From Chitinophaga pollutisoli (GTDB lineage Bacteria; Bacteroidota; Bacteroidia; Chitinophagales; Chitinophagaceae), in NCBI RefSeq assembly GCF_038396755.1, contig NZ_CP149822.1, forward strand, positions 2,728,001-2,792,000: DNA of 64,000 nt. The letters are read 5' to 3'. This document shows, in pieces, positions 25,938-35,538 of this stretch (the first letter of the stretch is position 1; every line of letters begins with the position of its first letter). Under the pieces are notes generated by a model. The model worked only from the letters and a program-made list of their open reading frames with translations, was not told the DNA's origin and did no database searches. The translations under genes and the position numbers were made by a program.

Positions 25938-26462
25938 ATGAGAACAAGTTTACTCTGCCTGACGATCTGCTGCATCCTGCTCTCTTCCTGCGGCTCCACG
26001 CACACTTTCGATTCATCCAAGCCATTCGCCGATCTGCCGGTGGGACAAAAGAAAAAGAAACGGAAAATCCATCCCACGTACGCTTTCTCCAGCGCCGTCA
26101 AACGGTATACGAAGGAAAAAGGGCATTTCCCGTTCGATCTGCAATCGTTCGAATACCATAGCGAGTATACACGGACAGGCATGCAATCCATGCGCGATGC
26201 CGGTTTCCATTACCTGTTCATTTCCTATCAGTATCTGGATTCGATGGTGATCGATTTTGCGCATTACCCGGTGTATACACCCCATATTGACAGGGAAACC
26301 ACTGTTGGCGTCGATCTTACGGGCAGGATCATTTTCACGAAAAAAGATTCAAGTATCATAGAATACCGTCAGTTCGACAAAAAAGTGAAAGGCGGGCATA
26401 TACAATACACGTATCGTCCGGATACGGCTGGCCAATACCGCCGGCTGCGGTATGGTTACTGA
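25938..26462 (+). CDS. Hypothetical lipoprotein
   Basis: 174 residues starting at ATG 25938 (MRTSLLCLTICCILL) with a clear lipobox LLSSC (Cys18). A Lys-rich stretch VGQKKKKRKIHP follows, then a globular part with many aromatic residues. I do not recognise the family. The upstream TTG at 25917 is less likely because the signal peptide fits the ATG. It sits 58 bp after the AraC-type gene, and its stop is only 22 bp before the next start, which suggests cotranscription with the YdeI-like gene. Confidence 0.65.
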   Translation: MRTSLLCLTICCILLSSCGSTHTFDSSKPFADLPVGQKKKKRKIHPTYAFSSAVKRYTKEKGHFPFDLQSFEYHSEYTRTGMQSMRDAGFHYLFISYQYLDSMVIDFAHYPVYTPHIDRETTVGVDLTGRIIFTKKDSSIIEYRQFDKKVKGGHIQYTYRPDTAGQYRRLRYGY

Positions 26463-26484
26463 TGGAAAAGATGTAATTTGGCGC

Positions 26485-26997
26485 ATGACCCGATTCACCG
26501 CCGTACTGAAGAAATTTGCCGACGCCGGCGACAAAACCGGCTGGACATACCTGGAAATCCCCGCTGAAATCGCGGCGAAGATCAAGCCGGGCATGAAACA
26601 ATCTTTCCGGGTGAAAGGCCATCTCGACAAGCATCCAATCCAACAGACCGCTTTACTCCCGCATGGCGACGGCGTATTCATCCTGCCGGTCAACGCCGGC
26701 ATGCGCAAAGGCATCGGCAAGAAGCAGGGCGCCTCCGTGCAGGTGGAGCTCGAAGAAGACATGCAGGCTTTCGCCATGAACGCTGATTTCATAGACTGCC
26801 TGGCCGACCTGCCTGCGGCGCAGGCGTTCTTCGAATCCCTCGCGCCGAGTCACCGCCGCTATTTCTCCAAATGGATCGACGACGCCAAAACCGAAGAAAC
26901 GCGCGCCCGCCGCATTGCCGCTTCGCTCAACGCCCTGGAGCGGCGCATGGGGTACGGCGAAATGATCCGTTCGCTGAAGGCGGAGCGCGGCAGTTAA
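26485..26997 (+). CDS. DUF1905/OmdA (YdeI-like) domain protein
   Basis: A 170-residue protein with an N-terminal DUF1905 domain (about 1-90, FTAVLKKFADAGDKTGWTYL to GKKQGASVQVELEED) and a C-terminal bacteriocin-protection OmdA helix bundle (about 100-170, FFESLAPSHRRYFSKWIDDA and the R-x-R-R-I helix). This is the standard two-domain form of the YdeI/OmpD-associated family, linked in Salmonella to resistance to cationic peptides; the biochemical role is unknown. I use ATG 26485 because the ATG at 26452 would overlap the lipoprotein stop and add residues foreign to the family. Confidence 0.85.
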   Translation: MTRFTAVLKKFADAGDKTGWTYLEIPAEIAAKIKPGMKQSFRVKGHLDKHPIQQTALLPHGDGVFILPVNAGMRKGIGKKQGASVQVELEEDMQAFAMNADFIDCLADLPAAQAFFESLAPSHRRYFSKWIDDAKTEETRARRIAASLNALERRMGYGEMIRSLKAERGS

Positions 26998-27050
26998 CCT
27001 AGCTTCGTTTTTAACTTTTTCTTAGAACCGGCTGAAATATCTTACAGGAG

Positions 27051-27776
27051 ATGAAGCAATCGCTATTCCTGTGGATGTTACTTTCATTGGCGCCGGCAGG
27101 CGCCGCGCTTGCCCAGTTGGCGCAGGGAACGGTGTTGGGCCACGATTCACTGGCGCTGCCGGGAACGGCGGTTGCCAATGTCCGAACCCGGAGCACTACG
27201 CTTACCGACGACCTGGGCCGGTTTTCGCTGCAGGCGGTTCCGGGAGATACGCTTTTGGTGCAAGCGCTGGGACACTTGCCGGCTTCGGTGGTGGTGGTGG
27301 GAATGGCGCCGCTGGTCGTTTATCTCCGTCCGCGGGTGGAGCAGCTGTCGGGTGTTGAAATCCGGCAGCGCAGCCGCCGGCAGGATTCCCTGGAAACCCG
27401 GGAGCAATTCAGGTCGGCGTTCAATTTCCGCCGGCCGCGGTTCCGGGAAGTGGTGATGGTGACGCCGGTGGGTGTGGGCGTGAATATCCATAAACTCTAC
27501 AGGGCATTGTCTTTCTCCTCCAACCGTGCGAAGAGCACGTTCCGGCGGCGGCTCATTGAATATGAGCAGGCACAGTATACCAGCGGGCGGTTTACGGATT
27601 CTTTGGTAGCGCGGCACACGGGACTTCCGGCCGACAGCCTATCCCTGTTCATGAAAAGTTTTCCGCCCACGTACAAATTTGCGCTGGAGGCGCCGGATTA
27701 TGATTTCATTCTTTATATCCGCCAGGCCTGTGACAGTTTCAGGCGGGGGCTCCCCCGGCCCGGCGCGTTTCGATAA
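27051..27776 (+). CDS. Secreted carboxypeptidase-regulatory-like domain protein
   Basis: 241 residues: signal peptide (about 1-21, ending in AALA), a carboxypeptidase-D regulatory-like beta-sandwich (about 24-95, with LPGTAVANVRTRSTTLTDDL and GRFSLQAVPGDTLLVQALGH), then an Arg-rich region of unknown fold. Such CarboxypepD_reg-like proteins are common in the Bacteroidota envelope. The domain also occurs at the N-terminus of SusC, but here it stands alone. Its 3' end overlaps the convergent idi gene by 38 bp. No operon partner is evident. Confidence 0.75.
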   Translation: MKQSLFLWMLLSLAPAGAALAQLAQGTVLGHDSLALPGTAVANVRTRSTTLTDDLGRFSLQAVPGDTLLVQALGHLPASVVVVGMAPLVVYLRPRVEQLSGVEIRQRSRRQDSLETREQFRSAFNFRRPRFREVVMVTPVGVGVNIHKLYRALSFSSNRAKSTFRRRLIEYEQAQYTSGRFTDSLVARHTGLPADSLSLFMKSFPPTYKFALEAPDYDFILYIRQACDSFRRGLPRPGAFR

Positions 27777-28308
27777 AAGCGGCGATTTTCGGGAATGCGA
27801 TATGGAACCAATGGGTGTATAATCCCGGTTGACTGGCGAGCTCGGCGCGGATATCAGCGAGTGAGAGGAAGCGGTGCGCCTGTACTTCTGTGGCGTCCGG
27901 GACAACGGGGCCGTTGTAAGTGCCGAGCAGCACGTGATCGAATTCATTTTCGGTGAGTCCGTTATCAAATTCGGCGCGGTAGGTGAAGCTGAATATTTCT
28001 TCGAGTGCGCAATCGAATCCCATTTCTTCGGACAGGCGGCGGTGGGCTGCGGTGTACGTGTCTTCTCCGGGAAGCTGGTGGCTGCAGCAGGTGTTGGTCC
28101 ATAATCCCGCGGAGTGGTATTTATCTGCCGCGCGTTGCTGCAGGAGCATCAGGCCGTTGTCGTTGACGATAAAAACGGAGAATGCGCGATGGAGGAGCCC
28201 TTTCTGGTGGGCTTCCATTTTTTCCATAGTGCCAACGGGTTCATCATTTTCGTTGACGAGGATGACAGGGGGCAAAGGCATTTTTGTGTCGCGAAATGGT
28301 TCAGCCAT
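27739..28308 (-). CDS. idi: Isopentenyl-diphosphate delta-isomerase, type I
   Basis: A 189-residue Nudix-fold enzyme that interconverts IPP and DMAPP, supplying isoprenoids such as menaquinone and undecaprenyl phosphate. The catalytic Cys75 lies in LWTNTCCSHQLPGE, and the second catalytic residue, Glu, in TENEFDHVLLGTY. HRRLSEEMGFDC is the Nudix-like helix. Length and motifs match type I Idi. It stands alone and overlaps the convergent gene at its 3' end by 38 bp. Confidence 0.93.
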   Translation of the reverse strand: MAEPFRDTKMPLPPVILVNENDEPVGTMEKMEAHQKGLLHRAFSVFIVNDNGLMLLQQRAADKYHSAGLWTNTCCSHQLPGEDTYTAAHRRLSEEMGFDCALEEIFSFTYRAEFDNGLTENEFDHVLLGTYNGPVVPDATEVQAHRFLSLADIRAELASQPGLYTHWFHIAFPKIAAFIETRRAGGAPA

Positions 28309-28598
28309 AAATGTAGGCTAAGTTCCCGGAATTTTGCCATCATTTTCGGAGAGCGGTAGCATGCGTTGGCCCTGCTGCGGTGTTTTGGCAGCGGGGAAAC
28401 GATTTGGGCACGCGGGGATTTGCGCCTGGGGGGACGGGTGCCTGGAAATGTGCGGACCGAAGGCGGAATTTGTCCGTCCAGGCAAATGATTCCCTGGCCC
28501 GTGTTTCGGGCGAAAGATATCAGAGGTATAAAAGGGATTGTGGTTCAGATGGATAATATCCGGGGCTCAGGCGGATATCGTAGAAGAAATCAGACAAA
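28309..28598. other. Spacer between idi and the ECF sigma factor gene
   Basis: 290 bp upstream of idi and downstream of the sigma-factor gene. I see no convincing gene, RNA or strong hairpin. A 78-codon open frame on the plus strand has Gly/Arg-rich composition and no family resemblance. Confidence 0.5.
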
Positions 28599-29099
28599 TT
28601 AATAGCGGGCTACCTGGGCTTTCAACATTTTACGGGCGAAGTGGATACGGCTTTTAATGGTTCCTAAAGGTTCTTCCAGAATGTCAGCAATCTCGAAATA
28701 CTTAAAACCGTCGAGGTACAAAATGAAGGGTTTCTTAAAAATGACGGGCAGGTTATGTACGGAGGTTTGAATGTCTTTGATTCTCAAACCGGATTCGGCC
28801 TGGTTGCCGATGATAACCTGCTGGGTGTTCAACAAAAAATCGTTGGTGGAATTGTCGAAGCAAACGTGTTGTTTCGATTTCCGGCGGTAATTATTAATAA
28901 AGATGTTGCGCATGATGGTGTAGAGCCACGCGCGGATGTTCGTGCCTGCCAGGTATTTCTCCTGGTTTGAAAGCGCTCTGAACATAGTTTCCTGATAAAG
29001 GTCTTTGGCGGATTCGGCGTCCTTGGTCAACGTTATGGCGAAGGGCTTTAGGAAGTCAGCATTGCTGAGCAATAGGGTGTTAAATTCAGCGGATGACAT
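28599..29099 (-). CDS. RNA polymerase ECF-type sigma factor
   Basis: A 166-residue sigma-70 family protein with region 2 (DAESAKDLYQETMFRALSN, then AWLYTIMRNIFINNYRR) and region 4 (KYFEIADILEEPLGTIKSRI, HFARKMLK). The size is that of a minimal ECF sigma factor, and no anti-sigma gene follows. It is divergent from the exopolysaccharide locus across a 450-bp AT-rich region. This makes it a candidate regulator of that locus by position only. Confidence 0.9.
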   Translation of the reverse strand: MSSAEFNTLLLSNADFLKPFAITLTKDAESAKDLYQETMFRALSNQEKYLAGTNIRAWLYTIMRNIFINNYRRKSKQHVCFDNSTNDFLLNTQQVIIGNQAESGLRIKDIQTSVHNLPVIFKKPFILYLDGFKYFEIADILEEPLGTIKSRIHFARKMLKAQVARY

Positions 29100-29552
29100 A
29101 TTGTTTAATTTTTGTTAGACTAATTTAAACAAAATAAGACGTTACTCCAAACAATTTCCGCGATTTTTTTTCGTTGAGACTACAAAAACCACGTCATTAA
29201 CAATTTAATAATCAGCATTTAGTAAAGCACAGGAAGATTACATTTACGTCTTTAAATGGCTAACGGGAGGAACAACTGTTTAAAGAAGGAAGGGTCAGGT
29301 TTAAAACAAATATTTATAAATTAAAATATAACACAAAAAGTCCACACACTGCTTAAGTATATACGCATAACTATGCCAGATGGTTTGTAATTTCGTAAAA
29401 AAATTTACAGCCTATTTTGCCCCCTGATTCCCAGCCGGCTAACATTTATATGTTATTTTTAATAAATTTGCCGATCATTTTTTGTAAACCCTTTATTGGC
29501 AGGGAGTTTGCAGAAATGCCCAAAAATTCGAGAAAGCTTTACTGAAAACTAC
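29100..29552. promoter_or_regulatory. AT-rich divergent promoter region before the polysaccharide locus
   Basis: 453 bp between the ECF sigma gene and the export gene. It contains AT-rich tracts and no convincing gene. TAAATTTG at 29463-29470 fits the -7 consensus and would start the polysaccharide transcript about 75 bp before its first ATG. A possible sigma-gene promoter reading leftwards contains TTATTTTG near 29129-29136, a weaker match. Confidence 0.5.
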
Positions 29553-31997
29553 ATGAAGAAGATCTTATTGGTTCACATTTTCCTGTGTTTTTGCTCCTTT
29601 GTTGCAGTGGCGCAAGTCCCCTCGCCGGCCCAGGCCCAGCAAATGAAGGTAGAAAACCTGACTGACGAGCAAGTACGCCAGATAGTGGAGGAAATGAAGA
29701 AAAACAAGGTACAACTGGACCAAATGGACCAATTTGCCGCTGCAAAAGGCATTCCCTCGGGAGAAGTGATCAAACTGAAAGACCGCATCAAGTCGTTGAA
29801 TCTGGACAAGGAACTGGTGCAGACAGCCCCCACCTCTCAGGTAGCTGCGGACCGGTCCCTGAATGATGGTACGACCGTCTCTGCCCGCGACATCCAACCC
29901 ATGACCGAAGCCGAGCGTCTCCGCTCCAGGATCTACGGTGCAGAACTCTTCAACAATAAAAACCTCACTTTCGAACCTAACCTCCGCGTACCCACGCCTC
30001 CTAACTACAAACTGGCTGCGGGCGATGAAGTAGTGATCGATGTCTATGGTTATTCCGAGGTACAGCACGCCCTTAAAGTGACCCCTGAAGGATATATCCG
30101 TATCCCCAACCTTGGGCCCGTCTACATCAGCGGCCTTACCATGGAAGAAGCCCGTAACAGGATCAGCAAGCAGCTGGCCACCATTTATGGAGGTATAAAA
30201 TCCGGCAACACTTTCGTGCAGGTTTCCCTCGGCAATATCCGCAGCATCCGGGTGCTGCTGATAGGCGAAGTGGTTCGTCCCGGTTCCTACACCCTGACTT
30301 CCCTATCCACCATCGCCAACGCATTATACGTTTCCGGCGGCCCCGGAGAAAACGGCTCATTCCGCGACATCCAGGTGATCCGTAACGGCAGCCCCATTGT
30401 TACTTTTGACCTCTACGACTTTCTCCGCTCAGGAGACCTCCAAAACAATATTGTTCTCCAGGACCAGGATATCGTCAAAGTAAATCCATACCAATCCCGT
30501 GTCGAGCTCTCCGGCGAGATAAAACGCCCTGCCATCTTCGAAGTGAAACAAGGCGAAACTTTGAAAGACGTGATCGATATGGCTGGCGGTTACACCGATA
30601 TTTCTTATAAAGACGTTATCCGTGCCTACCGGCTCAACAATAAAGAACGTGAAATCGTGACGATCACCGCGGCCGAGGTGCCTGCTTTCACCCTCCGCTC
30701 CGGCGACAAATTCTTCATCGACGCCGTACTGAACCGCTTTTCCAACAGGGTAATGATCTCCGGTGCCGTTCGGCATCCGGGAGAATACGCGCTCGAGCAG
30801 AATATGTCCATCAAAGACCTGATCCAGAAAGCGGCCGGGCTGAAAGAAGACGCCTCCCTGAACAGGGCCATTGTTTTCAGGTTGCAGGAAGACCTTACGC
30901 CGAGTAGCAGCAGCTTCAAACTGGAAGACGTGGTTTCCGGAAAAGAAGTGATCAGCCTCCGCCGGGAAGACAGCGTGGTGATATATTCCAAAAGTAGTTT
31001 ACGCGAAGAATACCAGGTGAAAGTGTCGGGCGAAGTGAACAATCCAGGTTTTTTCAAGTATTCAGACTCGCTACACGTGGAAGACCTTATTCTGATGGCC
31101 GGTGGCTTCCGTGACGCGGCATCCTTCAAAAGAGTGGAAGTCTCCCGCCGGATCCGCAGCAAGGATTATGCGCCGGGCGACTCAGCGGTTACCATCGTTG
31201 CCCAGTTTGACGTCACTTCCGACCTGGCGGCGATGTCTGGCTATTTCCTTGAACCATTCGATGAGGTATCGGTACGGCGCTCCCCGTCTTACGAAACCCA
31301 GGCGAACGTGAGCATCGAAGGTGAAGTCGTTTATCCGGGTAATTATACGATCCAGTCTTCCCGGGAAAAAATTTCGGACCTACTCCGCCGGGCAGGCGGA
31401 CTGCGGACCGAAGCTTATCCCGAAGGCGCCTATCTCATGCGCAGAACATTCAACAATGCCTCCGACAGCGCCCTGCTGAATGAAAAAATGCAGATCTATT
31501 ACAATAAGGTAGACACCGGTATCGAAGAAGCTTCCGTTAGAACGGAGGCCACTCGCCGTCAGCAATTGCTGGGCATCAATCTGAACCAGATTATCAAGGC
31601 GCCGGGGTCACGGTACGATCTGTTCCTCGAAGAAGGCGATATCATCAAGATTCCGAAGCAACTGCAAACGGTTCAATTGTTCGGCGAGGTCTTTTTTCCC
31701 AAGAAAGTACGGTTCGCATCCGCCTCCAATTTCCGGGAATATATCCGCAGCGCAGGCGGTTTTACCAGCAAAGCCATGAAAAAAGGCAGCTATGTAGTAT
31801 ATCCCAACGGGGAAGTGAAAAGCACCCGCAAAGTGCTCTTTTTCAACAGTTTTCCGAAGATCAAGCCCGGCACTGAGATTTATGTTCCGGCAAGGGGCCC
31901 ACGTAAAGGATTCAGTACGCAGGAAGCAGTCGGCCTGACCACCGGCGTGGCTTCTATTGCGCTGATCATCTTTACCATTCTTAACCGGAACAACTAA
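29553..31997 (+). CDS. Polysaccharide export outer-membrane protein with multiple SLBB domains (Wza-like)
   Basis: 814 residues from ATG 29553 (MKKILLVHIFLCFCSF), which gives a signal peptide; the upstream TTG is rejected. The poly-export domain is near residues 140-220 (YKLAAGDEVVIDVYGYSEVQ), followed by a series of SLBB repeats with the pattern V-x-I-x-G-E-V-x-x-P-G-x-Y, for example VLLIGEVVRPGSYTL, VMISGAVRHPGEYAL and VSIEGEVVYPGNYTI. A C-terminal hydrophobic helix (VGLTTGVASIALIIFTIL) recalls the Wza pore helix. It is about twice the length of E. coli Wza because of extra SLBB copies, as is usual in Bacteroidota. It is the first gene of the exopolysaccharide operon. Confidence 0.92.
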   Translation: MKKILLVHIFLCFCSFVAVAQVPSPAQAQQMKVENLTDEQVRQIVEEMKKNKVQLDQMDQFAAAKGIPSGEVIKLKDRIKSLNLDKELVQTAPTSQVAADRSLNDGTTVSARDIQPMTEAERLRSRIYGAELFNNKNLTFEPNLRVPTPPNYKLAAGDEVVIDVYGYSEVQHALKVTPEGYIRIPNLGPVYISGLTMEEARNRISKQLATIYGGIKSGNTFVQVSLGNIRSIRVLLIGEVVRPGSYTLTSLSTIANALYVSGGPGENGSFRDIQVIRNGSPIVTFDLYDFLRSGDLQNNIVLQDQDIVKVNPYQSRVELSGEIKRPAIFEVKQGETLKDVIDMAGGYTDISYKDVIRAYRLNNKEREIVTITAAEVPAFTLRSGDKFFIDAVLNRFSNRVMISGAVRHPGEYALEQNMSIKDLIQKAAGLKEDASLNRAIVFRLQEDLTPSSSSFKLEDVVSGKEVISLRREDSVVIYSKSSLREEYQVKVSGEVNNPGFFKYSDSLHVEDLILMAGGFRDAASFKRVEVSRRIRSKDYAPGDSAVTIVAQFDVTSDLAAMSGYFLEPFDEVSVRRSPSYETQANVSIEGEVVYPGNYTIQSSREKISDLLRRAGGLRTEAYPEGAYLMRRTFNNASDSALLNEKMQIYYNKVDTGIEEASVRTEATRRQQLLGINLNQIIKAPGSRYDLFLEEGDIIKIPKQLQTVQLFGEVFFPKKVRFASASNFREYIRSAGGFTSKAMKKGSYVVYPNGEVKSTRKVLFFNSFPKIKPGTEIYVPARGPRKGFSTQEAVGLTTGVASIALIIFTILNRNN

Positions 31998-32032
31998 ACA
32001 GATGAAGTCTGTCAAAAACTGTAAATCGTTTC

Positions 32033-33112
32033 ATGGAAACATCAAATAACAATGCCCGGTACCAGGATGGTGAGATTTCTTTCAGGGAAATCGTCCTGAA
32101 AATCAAGGGATGGTACCGCTACCTGCTGGGAAAATGGAAAATCATCCTATTGTTCGCCATTGTCGGTGCTGGTCTGGGCGTTTTTTATTCCCTGACGTCG
32201 AAGATTAAATACAAGGCAGAACTCTCTTTTGTGGTAGAAGAAAGCAAACCCAATACCCTGGGAGCTTATGCAGGCCTGGCCAGCCAATTCGGGATAGATC
32301 TTGGCTCGAGCATGGGTAGTGGTGTATTCAGCGGCGACAACATCGTAGAATTCTTGCAATCCCGGCTGATGGTGGAAAAAGCATTGCTCACTCCGGTGTT
32401 GCTGGGCGAAAAACCCCGCAGCCTGGCGGATTATTATCTCGACGTTTCCGGTCAAAGGGAACAATGGGTTAAAAACCCGGCGCTGCAACAACTACGCTTT
32501 CCAATCAACTCATCGCGACAGGGCTTCTCATTGCAGCAGGACAGTATCCTTTACGTAATCTATAAGCACATCAAGGATAACCAGCTCACCGTATCGAAAC
32601 CCGACAAAAAACTGAGCTTCATCTGGGTGGAATGTAAATCCACTGATGAGCAGTTTGCCAAATTGTTTACCGAACGCCTTGTAAAAGAAGCGACGGATTT
32701 CTATATCCAGACCAAGCTGCAACGTTCGAAAACTACGGTCGATAAATTGCAGTTCAAAGCCGACTCCCTGGAAAACCTGCTGAACAGGAAAACGTATTCC
32801 GTAGCGGAATCCCAGGACCTGAACCTCAACCCCGCCCGCAACATTGCTGGCGTGCGGACGGAATTGATGGCCAGGGACAAGATCGTATTACAGACCATGT
32901 ACGGCGAAGTCATTAAAAATCTTGAGCTAAGTAGGATGGCCATGGCACAGGAAACGCCCATCATTCAAATTGTAGATTCCCCCATATTACCATTAATAAA
33001 AGAGAAAACGGGAATTGTTAAAGGCGCGGTATTGGGAGGCATATTGTTCGCTTTCCTCGCCGTTTTAGCGCTTTTATTCAGACGTATTTATCAAGTAATC
33101 ATGAATAACTAA
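32033..33112 (+). CDS. Wzz-type chain-length determinant (polysaccharide co-polymerase)
   Basis: A 359-residue inner-membrane protein with the two-helix Wzz layout: TM1 near residues 40-60 (IILLFAIVGAGLGVFYSL), a large periplasmic coiled part including KSKTTVDKLQ-like helices, and TM2 near 325-350 (GAVLGGILFAFLAVLALLF). It has no Walker motifs after TM2, so it lacks the fused tyrosine kinase found in many Bacteroidota Wzc proteins. It would set the length of the polymer made by Wzy and contact the export protein encoded 35 bp upstream. Confidence 0.87.
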   Translation: METSNNNARYQDGEISFREIVLKIKGWYRYLLGKWKIILLFAIVGAGLGVFYSLTSKIKYKAELSFVVEESKPNTLGAYAGLASQFGIDLGSSMGSGVFSGDNIVEFLQSRLMVEKALLTPVLLGEKPRSLADYYLDVSGQREQWVKNPALQQLRFPINSSRQGFSLQQDSILYVIYKHIKDNQLTVSKPDKKLSFIWVECKSTDEQFAKLFTERLVKEATDFYIQTKLQRSKTTVDKLQFKADSLENLLNRKTYSVAESQDLNLNPARNIAGVRTELMARDKIVLQTMYGEVIKNLELSRMAMAQETPIIQIVDSPILPLIKEKTGIVKGAVLGGILFAFLAVLALLFRRIYQVIMNN

Positions 33113-33124
33113 ATTTCATTTTTG

Positions 33125-34402
33125 ATGCCTCCAAAAATTGCTATTATCGGTCTTGGCTATGTTGGTTTGCCTTTAGCCATTGAATTCGGAAAAAAATACG
33201 ATGTACTCGGATTTGATATAAATGAGAAAAGGATCGACGAACTAAGAAAAGGAGAAGACCATACAAAAGAAGCAGATACCGAAGGCCTGTTACAGGTAAC
33301 CAAAGAACGGGACAATGAAAAAGGATTGTGGTTCTCGGCGAACCAGGACGACCTGAAGGCGTATAACGTCTTTATCGTTACCGTTCCCACCCCGATAGAT
33401 CAGTTTAAATCCCCGGACCTGCGACCGCTCATCTCCGCATCGCGCATGTTGGGTAAAGTATTGAAGAAAGGCGACATTGTCATTTATGAATCAACGGTAT
33501 ACCCGGGATGTACCGAAGAAGATTGCGCTCCGGTGCTCGAACAGTTTTCCGGCCTCACTTACAATGTCGATTTCTTTTGCGGATACTCTCCGGAACGGAT
33601 CAATCCGGGAGACAAGGTGAATACCCTCACCAAAATCAAAAAAGTGACCTCCGGCTCCACCCCTGAAGTTGCGGAAACGGTGGACAATCTGTATAAAAGT
33701 ATTATTACCGCCGGCACCCACAAAGCGCCTAGCATAAAAGTAGCAGAAGCCTCAAAAGCTATCGAAAACGCACAACGCGACGTCAATATCAGTTTTGTCA
33801 ACGAATTGGCCCTGATTTTCGACCGCATCGGTATCGATACCACTGACGTAATCGAAGCGGCAGGTACGAAATGGAACTTCCTAAAATACAAACCCGGCTT
33901 GGTTGGCGGGCATTGTATCGGGGTAGATCCTTATTATCTGGCCCATAAAGCTCAGGCCCTCGGGTACCACCCCCAGGTTATCCTTTCCGGCAGAAGGGTC
34001 AACGACAACATGGGCATGTTCGTGGCCAACAAAGTAGTAAAACTCATGATAAGGAAGGGTCACAAGGTGGATGGCGCCCGCGTGCTGATCCTGGGCATTA
34101 CCTTCAAAGAAAACTGTCCGGACATCCGTAACTCCCGTGTTATTGACATCTACCAGGAGTTACAGCAATTTGGCACCAATGTGGAGGTATATGACCCCCA
34201 TGCTTCCAAAACTGAAGTAAAACATGAGTATGGGGTTGACCTGATCGACGAAATCTCACACGCCTATGATGCGATCATCCTGGCCGTTGCCCACAACGAA
34301 TTCCTGGATATCGACTTCAAGAAACTGGCCAACGGACATAACACGGTTTTATTCGATACCAAATCATTTATTGACAGAAACATAGTTGACGCTCGTTTAT
34401 GA
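33125..34402 (+). CDS. wbpA: UDP-N-acetylglucosamine 6-dehydrogenase (WbpA/TviB type)
   Basis: A 425-residue nucleotide-sugar dehydrogenase: N-terminal Rossmann domain (IAIIGLGYVGLPLAIEFG), central dimerisation region, the catalytic Cys264 in GGHCIGVDPYY, and the C-terminal nucleotide-binding part (ILGITFKENCPDIRNSR). The fine sequence, for example YESTVYPGCTEEDCAPVLEQ and GYSPERINPGDK, is of the TviB/WbpA class that oxidises UDP-GlcNAc to UDP-GlcNAcA, not UDP-glucose dehydrogenase. This is step 1 of the UDP-ManNAc(3NAc)A route completed by the next three genes and the epimerase at 41327. The stop overlaps the next start (ATGA at 34399). Confidence 0.9.
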   Translation: MPPKIAIIGLGYVGLPLAIEFGKKYDVLGFDINEKRIDELRKGEDHTKEADTEGLLQVTKERDNEKGLWFSANQDDLKAYNVFIVTVPTPIDQFKSPDLRPLISASRMLGKVLKKGDIVIYESTVYPGCTEEDCAPVLEQFSGLTYNVDFFCGYSPERINPGDKVNTLTKIKKVTSGSTPEVAETVDNLYKSIITAGTHKAPSIKVAEASKAIENAQRDVNISFVNELALIFDRIGIDTTDVIEAAGTKWNFLKYKPGLVGGHCIGVDPYYLAHKAQALGYHPQVILSGRRVNDNMGMFVANKVVKLMIRKGHKVDGARVLILGITFKENCPDIRNSRVIDIYQELQQFGTNVEVYDPHASKTEVKHEYGVDLIDEISHAYDAIILAVAHNEFLDIDFKKLANGHNTVLFDTKSFIDRNIVDARL

Positions 34403-35538
34403 TATCTCAAAAGATTGAAATGGTGGACCTTAAAGGTCAATACGCCAAAATACAAGAGGAAATCGATGCCGCGGTATTGAATTGTATCCGCTCCGCTGCT
34501 TTCATCAACGGGCCGGAAGTAAAGAACTTCAGCGCGGCACTGGCCTCCTACCTCCAGGTAAAACACGTGATTCCCTGTGCCAATGGAACAGATGCGCTCC
34601 AGATTGCCATGATGGCGCTGGATCTCCAGCCGGGCGACGAAGTGATTGTTCCCGCATTCACCTATGTGGCTACCGCCGAAGTATTGGGCCTGCTCGGCCT
34701 AGTTCCTGTAATGGTAGATGTGGATCCCCATACTTTTAATATTACGGCTGCCCTCATCGAGCCTGCCATCGGTCCCAAAACGAAAGCGATCGTTCCAGTA
34801 CACCTGTTTGGCCAATGCACCGACATGGAAGCCATTATGGAGCTTGCCACCAAGCATAACCTTTTCGTTATCGAAGATACCGCACAGGCTATCGGTGCTA
34901 CCTATACCACCGCAGACGGCCGCCAGCTGAAAGCCGGTACGATCGGGCACATCGGTTGCACCTCTTTCTTCCCTTCCAAAAATCTCGGATGCTATGGTGA
35001 TGGTGGGGCGATATATACGAACGACGATACATTGGGGCATAAGTTGTCCATGCTGGCCAATCACGGGCAGGTACAAAAATATATCCACAAGTACATCGGC
35101 GTCAATTCACGGCTGGATTCTATCCAGGCAGCCATTCTCGGCGTAAAACTGCCTCACCTCGAAGCTTATTCTGCTTCCAGGGGCGCCGCGGCCGATTATT
35201 ATGATGCCGCATTGAAAAACGTGGACGGTGTCAGAATTCCGGTCCGCTCAGCACAAAGCACCCACGTTTTCCACCAATACACCCTGATAGTTGAAAATGG
35301 GAAAAGAGACGCCCTCAAAAAACACCTGGAAGCCCAAGGCGTACCTGCCATGATTTACTATCCCATTCCGCTGAACGAGCAGGAAGCATTTAGCAAAATC
35401 GGCAAAATCGCCGGCAGCCTCGATACTACGCGCGCGCTTTGCCAAAGCGTATTATCGCTTCCGATGCATACAGAGCTAGAAGCGCAGGAACAGGATTTCA
35501 TCATCGGTCATATCATCGATTTCTTAAAAAACAGCTAA
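34399..35538 (+). CDS. wbpE: WbpE-type 3-aminotransferase (DegT/DnrJ/EryC1 family)
   Basis: A 379-residue PLP enzyme with the PLP lysine at Lys194 in [15 protein letters not shown] and the cofactor Asp in [22 protein letters not shown] and the [11 protein letters not shown] segment are typical of sugar aminotransferases. In the WbpB/WbpE pair the 3-keto group of UDP-3-keto-GlcNAcA is converted to an amine using glutamate. Context decides the assignment: dehydrogenase upstream (4-bp overlap), acetyltransferase downstream (1-bp overlap), then a WbpB oxidoreductase. This is step 3 of UDP-ManNAc(3NAc)A synthesis. Confidence 0.9.
   Translation: MISQKIEMVDLKGQYAKIQEEIDAAVLNCIRSAAFINGPEVKNFSAALASYLQVKHVIPCANGTDALQIAMMALDLQPGDEVIVPAFTYVATAEVLGLLGLVPVMVDVDPHTFNITAALIEPAIGPKTKAIVPVHLFGQCTDMEAIMELATKHNLFVIEDTAQAIGATYTTADGRQLKAGTIGHIGCTSFFPSKNLGCYGDGGAIYTNDDTLGHKLSMLANHGQVQKYIHKYIGVNSRLDSIQAAILGVKLPHLEAYSASRGAAADYYDAALKNVDGVRIPVRSAQSTHVFHQYTLIVENGKRDALKKHLEAQGVPAMIYYPIPLNEQEAFSKIGKIAGSLDTTRALCQSVLSLPMHTELEAQEQDFIIGHIIDFLKNS

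Noticed and set aside
28366..28602. 78-codon frame in the idi/sigma spacer
   Set aside because: Gly/Arg-rich translation, no conserved motif, and it ends over the convergent stop of the sigma gene.
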